DNA of 64,000 bases, taken from Eumeta japonica (lineage: Eukaryota > Arthropoda > Insecta > Lepidoptera > Psychidae). The DNA lies in the NCBI GenBank assembly GCA_005406025.1, contig BGZK01000760.1, forward strand, positions 228,309-292,308, read 5' to 3'. Shown here in pieces: positions 56,062-64,000 of this stretch (the first letter of the stretch is position 1; the number at the start of each line of letters is the position of its first letter). The notes below the pieces were generated by a model, which did no database searches, was not told the DNA's origin, and saw nothing but the letters and a program-made list of their open reading frames with translations. Position numbers and translations under genes: made by a program.

Positions 56062-56251
56062 AACGGCACCTTAGAAGAAGTGGCCAACGGGCGGCCGCTG
56101 TGGCATCTGCCCGGCAGGTACTGCCTGGACATGATGTTAGCCAGCGACGGCAACGCGAGCGAGACCACATCTAGACCGGTGGCCGCGATCTGCAACCTGG
56201 GAGCGGACACGGAGGACGACAACCCCATTCTGTACGCCGTGTACGCTGCTG
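56062..56251 (+). CDS. Methuselah-like GPCR, second coding exon (end of ectodomain)
   Basis: The acceptor TTGCCCGCAG is followed by AACGGC in phase 0, which joins exactly to the phase-0 end of the first exon. The 63 full codons continue the ectodomain. NGTLEEVANGRPLWHLPGRY matches the segment before the conserved YCLD motif. Cysteines are at joined residues 166 and 189, the ninth and tenth. DNPILYAVYAAG is the usual run-up to the first transmembrane helix. The exon ends at G|GTATGT in phase 1. More sequons are at NGT (146) and NAS (176). The base composition is markedly GC-richer than the flanks, as in the first exon. The 7TM exons were looked for to the right in all plus-strand frames and not found, so the gene is partial in this window. 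Confidence 0.87.
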
Positions 56252-57114
56252 GTATGTGGACATATAGATTTTTAGTGTTATATCATCGCATTTAGCGTTA
56301 CTGTACTGTGACTATCGATATATTTCGTGTTTGCTTAAGGCCAAGTATGCTTTGATTATGGGTACCTTTAAACGAATATTTCTAGAAAACTGTTATACCT
56401 AGCAAACTCAAAAAAATTCTAAGTATACAAAATATGTTCTGAGTTCTACCGTAGGAAAGCTTAAATACACAGCACGTTCTTTATGATAAAAATACTAAAG
56501 TACGTTCACTTAAAACACTAATACCAATAAATTTCTAACAGGACAAACGATAAAAACAAAATTTAAACATTATTAGTAAAATATAATTATACAGGGTTGG
56601 CCTTAAGCATTTTGTTTATAATAAAAGTTTTCTCATTATAAATAAAACTAAAATGTCGCTTACGACAAAAGTTCTGCGTAACTAAATGACAATCCATCTT
56701 CCTTACTCTGCCGCTTTAAGTCGATTCTCCTTCTCACAAAACAGTGTGGGGCGTGACGCGTTGCGTTTGGCATTGCACTTGGCCTTAAAAAAAAAATGCG
56801 TCGAAAGACGCGCGCGCGCAAGGTGACGGCCGAGTCGAGGCACGATCTGACGTCATGGTGAAAGGAAACAATAGAACAGTACTTTTTTATTATACCCTCA
56901 TTCAATGTATCGGTGAATAAAAATTAAAAAAGGGACCATTTAAATATTTTTTCGCTTATCCCTCATAGGTACTGTAGTTTATTGCTATTTAAATGTAAGA
57001 AACCACTGGAAACAAACGAATGCCATTAGTCTATCTGTCGTCCCAATTTTATACGTTTGTATTAGATCGGCCTGAATGTGATGTAAAAAATTGAAAAATG
57101 AAATACCTTACAAT
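56252..57114. other. Intron downstream of the second receptor exon
   Basis: Starts with the GTATGT donor. 56690-56860 is moderately CpG-rich (CGCGCGCGCA at about 56810). No further receptor exon was seen. Confidence 0.4.
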
Positions 57115-58140
57115 ATTTACGAGGCGTATGCCAAAAGACTACATATTCAAAAATTATAATATTTGTTATTTATTACTAATACATATATTTTTAAAGTATT
57201 CATTCTAATCATGTATACATTTTTCCATGCGTTTGAACCGCTTAGAAAATAACTCTGCCCACGCTTTTTCAGATAACTCAGTTTCGAAATTGTAGGCTTT
57301 CAATTTTGCAAAATAAGTGAAATTCGAATGGTGTTATGTCAGAGATAATATGATGGGTGAGGTAAGATAGACACATTTTTTTAATTAAATGCATCGAATG
57401 ATCTGGCGATTGTGCGGCGCGCCGTCGTCGCAGTGCCAAAGAAGCTGCCGGATTCTTAACTTCAGTCGCTTATCACACCAATCCGATAATACTGCTGGGG
57501 CACAAACTGTCACATGCCACTCATAATTTGCTATTATTTGATTCTCTAGCACCGGAGTAATCCCGTGGCAGGTCTTACAAAATACCATAACGACCGTTTG
57601 TTTCTATGTGCTTCCCGCACGGCGACATTTTGTAGGTGTTCATTCTCTTTCAAAGCGCCATACGGGGTCGTAGTTTCACAGTCATTTTTTTTCGCCCCTG
57701 TCAAATTCCCCATTATAAATCGGCACCAATCTACCCGGCGGTCTTTCTGCTCGTCGATCAGTTTGTGCGACATCCATCTCGAATAATGCTTACGAAGTGA
57801 AAGGCAATCTTCAATAATGAGCTGCATTGCTGTCGATCCTAGCTCTATATATCTAAAACTCTAAGCTCTACATATGTAATTCTTTTATATGTAGATCGCT
57901 CTTCCAACTGCTTGAACATTTTCCTGAGTGATTGCAATTGACGGCCGGCCTGTCCTCACTTCGTCTTCATAGCTTCTCCGTCCTCTTTTAAACACAGCTA
58001 AACAATTAAAAACTGTTGCTTGTGAACAGGAAGACTCATGAACAGTTCAAAACATTCTTGGGACTTTAAACCTCTTCCGTAATCATAATAAAACGAAGCG
58101 CGAAAATGATGTTGACTGAATTCCAATGTTGCAACCAAAT
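57115..58140 (-). pseudogene. Decayed mariner transposase, third lineage
   Basis: Minus strand, shifted frames: about 58000-57900 AVFKRGRRSYEDEVRTGRPS (linker after the first helix-turn-helix), 57827-57720 MQLIIEDCLSLRKHYSRWMS then HKLIDEQKDRRVDWCRF, and about 57440-57390 LLWHCDDGAPHNRQ (the HHDNAPPH block). At 57300-57210 there is SEKAWAELFSKRFKRMEKCI, the C-terminus. The phrase ACGAGGCGTATGCCAAAAGA at 57118 is a plausible terminal repeat; the partner end is not clear. Many stops; dead. Confidence 0.72.
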
Positions 58141-58328
58141 TCCCGCGAGATTTTCACAAAAATAAACATTTTAGAAAATAATATTCAAAATCGAATATGT
58201 TCCATTTTTATACTTATCAATAAATAACAAGACGTATTTACGATGATATCTAACTTGCCAGCATCGAATTATCGAGTGAAGAGTATCTAATTACTTTTGA
58301 CATATCCCTTTTAAAATGGGGTAAAGCC

Positions 58329-58577
58329 ATGAAGTGGACAAGTTGGCTGAAGCACAAAAATTTGTCGCTCGACGAGAGATATCATACTCTCACAGAATAT
58401 AGACGTGAAGTAGCAGCTTCTGCTATTGCATTTCATCCGGTGAGTGAAAGTTCCGTGGGCCTATTCCTTCGTCCATCAAATTCTTTCTTAAAAGTTCCTG
58501 AGACCCACTCCTTCTCCCATCAGATATCCTATTCCTTCCTAAAAGTTCAACACTTCACTAGTGACAAAGACAGGTGA
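58329..58577 (+). other. Unrecognised 82-codon ORF
   Basis: MKWTSWLKHKNLSLDERYHT ... AIAFHP followed by a GTGAGTG donor-like site, with a second donor-like CAGGTGAGTT at its end (58570). There is no family resemblance and no clear acceptor upstream. The second half contains repeated CCTATTCCTTC/TTAAAAGTTC words, so it may be a repeat. Confidence 0.2.
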
Positions 58578-58599
58578 GTTGAAAGTGTTTTACGGTTGT

Positions 58600-61186
58600 G
58601 AGTGTTCATGGGCGGCGGTAATCATCTAATCTCCAATGGATCGCATGCTCATTTGCTTTTTTAAATATCATAAAAAATAATGTAAACACGATGGTTTTTG
58701 AAAGCTTAGATACCGATCCATCTGACATTTTTTTATTAGCTTTGTATTTTCGAGAAACACGCCTTTTATTTGTTTCTCGCGCAATTTGATTTTTATTTAT
58801 GATAATTATTTATTTTCTTCCACATTTTCAACATATATATTTTTATATTTTATTATTATGTCTAAAGTGGTTTCACGAAAAATAAAAACTTCCAATTTGT
58901 TTTTTTTATTGTATTTTTTTTTTGATTTAGCATAATTTCTATTTCTGTTTTTGTTAAGCACGTTCAAAATAAAACTTTGAGGAGTGCGATTTTGCTATTT
59001 ATTGACAAATATTTTTAAATATTACATAACTTATATAGAATCCTGTGCGTGAATCTGACTGACTGACTTTTTTGTTAATTTACTAAATAAAAACTATATA
59101 GTTCGAAAGTAATATTACTCTCATATTTACATTGTTATTTATAACAATACAGTATGGAAGTACAATGATACCTACATATTTGCATCCAATTTGATCATAG
59201 CACCGACAGCCTATTGGGTGTGTATGATTGATAAATATATAACTTATGTCCATATATAGGAAGGAAAACATGCGGAAATTGGGCTGGGCCTACGACAAAT
59301 ATTTGAGAAACTGAGATGGGACGCACCCAGTGCGCGCGCCGGCCGTGGGCGCGCGGACTTATTGCTTTATGAACGTACTTTCGTCTTCCCACAACCAAAT
59401 AACATCGCGCAACGAAGAGATTTTTTGAATATTGTTGTATCATAAATAGTTATGTAGCCAAAAGATTATTATTTCTCATATTGAAATCGTACAATGGTCT
59501 TCGACAGGCATTCTTTTTTTTACTGAATCGTAATTCACCGGTAACCAGGTCACTATTTTAGCCAGTGCGCTAGGTAGGTGTGCGCATTAAAAACAATACG
59601 TTTTCGACACAAGGCGCGACGAATGTACGCACGTGTATTTGACACAAGAGTCGGTTTGCCGTACGGTAAACAGCGCTAAAAGCTCGTAAAATACTCATAC
59701 GGGCGTAGCTTTCATTAGTGCAGTTAGTAAACATCACGGCTGACTGTGTTAACGGGAACGTGGCTTGTGGAGTAGTAAACGGTGAAGTGCGTATGACGGC
59801 GCTATATCAATTACTTCCAGCATATCACTTCATTTTACTATCGCGTTGTTTGTTTAGAAAGACGGGTAGGTAGGTGATGTATGTGCTCTTTTAAACGAAT
59901 CTAAAAGTATTATAATTAGAATAATGAAATACTTGAAAAGTTACAATGTTAAATAGTCTTACTTCATTTTAAAAATGATGAAATTTATTTTATTTAGAAT
60001 ATACTAGTTTTTGTTTCATTTTCATATATTTAAGGTGACGAATTGGATTTTTTTTTGTGGAGGTGATCTCTATTTTTCTCAGACAACACTAAATTATTAA
60101 AGTGATCTTGGGTGACCCGATTATTCTTGTTATTGACTTTAATTCGTTAGTTACAGTTACACGATTTGTTATTTTCTATAACAGAGATAAAAGTACCAAA
60201 GATAGCTTTTAAATAGAGTTTTACAAATAAGACCGATTGAAGCCTATATACGAACACTTCAAAATAGCAGTTGGATTTTTTAAAATTTATTGTATATTTA
60301 ACATCAAACAAAAAAAAAATGGTTGTCTGTAAAGTCGGTTTACGAGCGATAATTTTACGTGATAACGTCATAAGAAAACATTGATGAAAAATGCATAATT
60401 TTATGAATTGAATTGAATTATTATCACTTGCCGCAATTGTTGTTGTAATAAACAATGGAAACCCCATTATTTTTAATTTCACTTTATAAACAGTTGACAA
60501 AACAGTTCACGTGTAGGTTGTGTGCGGCCGCTGGCTCTCTTGTACTCGGACGCATCGGCCGATGGAGTGGAAGAGAGATCGCTCGTTTCGCGCTCTCGCT
60601 CGCACGCTCGGCTCAGGCGGAACGCGACAATGAGTCATGCTTTTTCGTGCGTAGAGCCGGCGTTTATCGATTTACAAGACGTTATCACATCGAAAAACCG
60701 TTTTGTAGCATACGCCCTTTAAAAATAAGCAAATGCACAGCATGTTTTAGTATACAGTACCGCAGTGTGTGCGGGTTGCGGGGCGCTACGCCACGTCATA
60801 TTAATTTTATTTATCATTGCGTCACCTTAAAGGAATGACGTATAGAAGTAAAACAAAGTGTATTTTCTATATAGTCACATTTCATAAAACATTTATCACA
60901 CGTGTGTGACTCCTCATATCTGCAATTTACGTGGATATAGCGAAATAATCTAATTGTATCTATGACATTTTAAAAATGCCTATCAGCGTATTTAGTTGTG
61001 ACAGTGGCTTGTGCAGTGGTAAGCGACAATCGTATTATTGGAGTTTACTCCTTAAGAATCAATTTTCATATAAGCCTTCGGTATGGAAATTTTAGGAGAA
61101 ATGAAATAATACAAGCGTTGACTCAAAAGAGTTGTTTTTTTTTGTACACGTATTTGATCTCTACTACTTTTAACACTGCGTTCAGT
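58600..61186. other. Intergenic or intronic DNA with CpG-rich islets
   Basis: AT-rich with GC-rich islets at 59320-59365 (GTGCGCGCGCCGGCCGTGGG), 59560-59800 and 60520-60660 (GCTCTCGCTCGCACGCTCGG, GAGA-like). No supported exon; ORFs 60455-60838 and 60522-60722 follow the GC content. Confidence 0.35.
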
Positions 61187-61267
61187 GGTAGTGTGGTCGA
61201 GTGGTCTAAAGCCCTGATTTAAGACCTCAGTCTGTCGGAGACGTGTGTTCGAATTCCACTGCTGGCA
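61187..61267 (+). tRNA. Degenerate tRNA-Leu (anticodon AAG), probably a pseudogene
   Basis: GGTAGTGTGGTCGAGTGGTC gives the acceptor start and A box, TTAAGAC is the anticodon loop (AAG), a long variable arm typical of Leu follows, then TGTTCGAATTCC as B box, and a discriminator A at 61267. A T run (from 61271) follows as a Pol III terminator. Mismatches: acceptor G2-G71, top of the anticodon stem (T/C), and one T-stem T/C pair. These make function doubtful. Confidence 0.65.
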
Positions 61268-61284
61268 AGCTTTTTTTTTTTTAT

Positions 61285-62025
61285 TTAACTTTATAACAAT
61301 ATTTTCAATAATTTATAACATCGCTATAACCAAAAATAAGAATTATTATTTCATCGTTGTTGGATAACACCAATTATTTGAAAAGAGTTAATTACAATTG
61401 CAGATTTTTTTACATCTATTAATGTTCAATATTTAATATTGTCATTATTAGTTATTAATAATGATAATTACAAATTTGATTTAAAAAATACGTGCATGCA
61501 TTAAATATTATAAGAGATGCGTTTATTTACTCTCTTTGTCTATTGCATATTAAAAGACAGTCGTATTTAAGGAGCAAACATCTAGTCGTGTGTCGAAGCT
61601 GACATACATACACTTTTTTTTATTATGGTACTAGAGCGAAGAATGCGCACAAAATCTTGATTTACCACTTGTTATCCATAAGTAACAAGTTTTAGATTAA
61701 GATACGTTACATACTACTCGTTACCTATAAGTTACAAGTCGCTAGACAAAAGTTAGCGACGCGCAAAATCAGTGATGTTACCAGTGGCTGCTCTACAACT
61801 ATATTATTTCAATATTTTTTGCTGATGGCCAGTGAACCGGCAAATATGCAACCGGCATAGTAAATATTGTATAAATTGTAACATAGAGGAAGGAGTATTC
61901 ATAAGTTATAGTAATAATTCCTTATAGCTACAGATATTATTCTACGTGAATATCCTGTATGTAATTTTAAACTTCGTATATTCATGAGATAAAATTAAAT
62001 AATTCAAACACCCATAAAACAGTAT
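61285..62025. other. AT-rich DNA, nothing recognised
   Basis: Worn internal duplication of the TTGTTATCCATAAGTAACAAGTTT / CGTTACCTATAAGTTACAAGTC type at 61665-61740; otherwise nothing. Confidence 0.35.
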
Positions 62026-62108
62026 ATTTCTTTCTAAATGGCCTACAACGCACTGGTGACCGCCTTGGGGTTGCGGGTGTCTATAAGCGACGGTGATCAC
62101 CTAGTTTC
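62026..62108 (-). repeat. Second copy of the short interspersed repeat at 16577
   Basis: The reverse complement contains TAGGTGATCACCGTCGCTTA, ACACCCGCAACCCCAAGG and GTAGGCCATTTAGAAA, collinear with 16577-16663. Confidence 0.6.
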
Positions 62109-62999
62109 TTCTTCTTCGGACATATATACACAGAACTATCTGGTCCCAAACTAAGCAACAAGGCTTGAACTATGGGTACCAGACAGTTGATATACTACAT
62201 ACACACTTCTTTTTTTCTTGTAATTATATACTTATAATACATAGAAACACCCAGACTTAAGACAAAACTAGTCTTTAATGACTCGCATGTTCCTTTGCTC
62301 CTTAAAAAACATATGGAAAAAAAATTACAAAATCACTCGATCCAATCACCAACGCACACGTTATTACCGACATTAATCACTTATAAAACCTACGATTTTA
62401 TTTATGAGAGATTTTTATGCTCCATAAACACTTCTTCAAATTGACGACGAATCTTACTGCAGTTTAATTTTTATTATTTTCAGATGTGAAACAATAAAAA
62501 TTACCATACACATTTATATTACACGATAAAAACTGCTATAGAATTCTACATATATCTACTTAAAACGCACTTATTGCTTATGTTAATACGTACATTAGTA
62601 GGCGGCATACTAAAAACGCACGCACATGCGCAAACCGAGAGCGCACTTGAAGGTGCTCAGCGGCCAAATTAACAACAAACGATAGCTTTTTTATGGGTGG
62701 GATCACGCGATAGGCGGCACGGCACCGACAACCGATAAAGTGGACGCGCCGGATCACGAGACCGGCCGATAAATATTTTCGAGGACGGTAAATTTCTGTG
62801 ATTTAGTTTATCTAATTAGAGTGACGCTTAGTCTCACCTTCGATTCCCCGCTGCACGTCGAATTGATCGTATTTATTGATATGACCCACTTGGCTCGCCT
62901 AATTCCGTTCGTCCTCGCCATGATGAAATGTTTAGGTACTTCACGCGTGTTTGATAAGCCGTTTTTATTAGATTATTTTTGATATTTTTCTGCTTTCGG
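62109..62999. other. Spacer, nothing recognised
   Basis: 62620-62780 is GC-richer (GGACGCGCCGGATCACGAGA); no gene or repeat was identified. Confidence 0.35.
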
Positions 63000-63001
63000 T
63001 A

Positions 63002-63373
63002 AGGAACGTCCATAAACCGTGGTCATATTTTAGTCTCTCGGACTCCTCCTGCCCCAATGTGGCCTCCGCGTAGCCTTTTCTGTTTACAATGGATCGTGGT
63101 TTCACGATACATTAATTTATTATAAAATAAAATAATTAATAATAAATTAATTTATTAACAGTTTATTTCAAATAATGTATTTAATTATTTGATTCCTCTT
63201 GATTAAATTAACATCGGGGGTCACTCAAATTATCTTATTCAACAAAATTTTCATCTGAAGAAAACCACGTAGCTTTGCTCTCGACTCCCTCCCCCCTATT
63301 ACGTGACTCAGCGTAGCGCTTAAGCTTATCCCTCCCCCCCCTTGGTCGAGCTACGTAGTTTATGGACGCTCCC
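63002..63373. mobile_element. TA-flanked MITE, 372 bp
   Basis: Left end AGGAACGTCCATAAACCGTG and right end (reverse complement) GGGAGCGTCCATAAACTACG are imperfect terminal repeats. TA sits directly outside both (63000-63001 and 63374-63375), suggesting a Tc1/mariner-type target duplication. Poly-C/T blocks lie inside both ends. No ORF. Confidence 0.72.
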
Positions 63374-63375
63374 TA

Positions 63376-64000
63376 AATAAATTTCGTCTATTCTGTATAC
63401 GTCTGTGTGTATACTTTTATTAATAATAAGCTATTGCTTATCTAAAGTTAGGATTTGATTTGTGCGAAAATTACAACTGTTTTTAATGCTTCAGTATCCA
63501 CTAAATACGTTGACAGTTAGTCATTTGAATTAACAAGCAATGATAATGTTTGGGATTATTTGGTAATGCTAATAACTTTTTGTAATGTTTAGTATGTTGT
63601 ATGATACATACATATTATGAAAATATAAAAACTTGAAAAAAAATTAGCTTTCAAATATGCATAATTTACAATTTCTTTGTAAGAAACTATTAATTCGTAT
63701 ACAATAAGCTGGTTCAACTAGTCAATTTATGCGAGGGTACATAACTGCTATTTATTTCATAGATTAGTATTGATTGAATGAAGAAACTATAGTCGTACGA
63801 TAAGCGATTGTCGAAAAAATGAGTTTTAAAAATATATTTGAAGACTAAGTTTCACGCAACCCTAAGTTGCATGGTACACTGCTTTGTTTAGCTTCGAACG
63901 TGGCTGGCTATATATATGTTTGTCATACCACCTTGACGTCAGTATATAAGGTTGGCAACTGAAGAAAATTAATTTATTTTACATGAATAAAATCAAGTTC
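63376..64000. other. AT-rich right edge, nothing recognised
   Basis: No receptor 7TM exon and no clear repeat were found up to the window end. Confidence 0.4.

Noticed and set aside
58329..58577. Considered as the third exon of the Methuselah-like receptor because of its donor-like GTGAGT
   Set aside because: No transmembrane helix, wrong content for the region after YAVYAAG, and no acceptor giving phase 1.

Overview
The window reads as nuclear DNA of an insect, most likely a moth or butterfly. It is AT-rich, has short and long spliceosomal introns with GT/AG borders, and is crowded with decayed DNA transposons (mariner, pogo/Tigger-like, hAT-like MITEs), an RTE-like LINE relic and short interspersed repeats of a kind familiar from Lepidoptera. 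The Lepidoptera call is an inference from repeat style and protein flavour, not from a marker gene.

Two protein genes can be supported. (1) On the minus strand, 5947-10835, a complete seven-exon gene for a prostaglandin reductase 1-like NADPH-dependent alkenal/one oxidoreductase (334 aa; every junction keeps frame). (2) On the plus strand, the first two coding exons (28592-29026 and 56062-56251) of a Methuselah-like class B GPCR. They encode a signal peptide and a full ten-cysteine ectodomain and are split by a 27-kb intron. The seven-transmembrane exons are not in the window and must lie to the right. The two genes are divergent, with about 17.8 kb between their start codons.

Region by region: 1-5.8 kb holds a rotten mariner relic, a decayed unidentified coding relic (about 2.35-2.9 kb) and AT-rich DNA. 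5.9-10.8 kb is the reductase gene. 10.8-28.1 kb is a repeat-rich intergenic region: a 24-copy, 47-bp satellite built on GCGCCATCTGTTAGATC, a hAT MITE with an 8-bp target duplication, two neighbouring pogo-like elements (0.6 kb and 3.3 kb) with TA duplications, and an almost intact irritans-type mariner with one frameshift. 28.1-28.6 kb is a CpG-rich promoter/5'UTR block. 29.0-56.1 kb is the giant receptor intron. It contains an RTE relic, a candidate mini-intron coding fragment, members of a hexamer-structured repeat family, an 83-bp triplication, a decayed mariner, several perfect hairpins and a striking 205-bp nested palindrome. 56.3-64 kb is intron or downstream DNA with another decayed mariner, several CpG-rich islets, a degenerate tRNA-Leu and a TA-flanked MITE.

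No operon, CRISPR array or clearly new protein system was found. The most unusual items are the CTCF-like satellite between the two divergent genes, the nested palindrome, the hexamer-periodic repeat family, and the two adjacent pogo-like elements, one keeping the first codons of a transposase.
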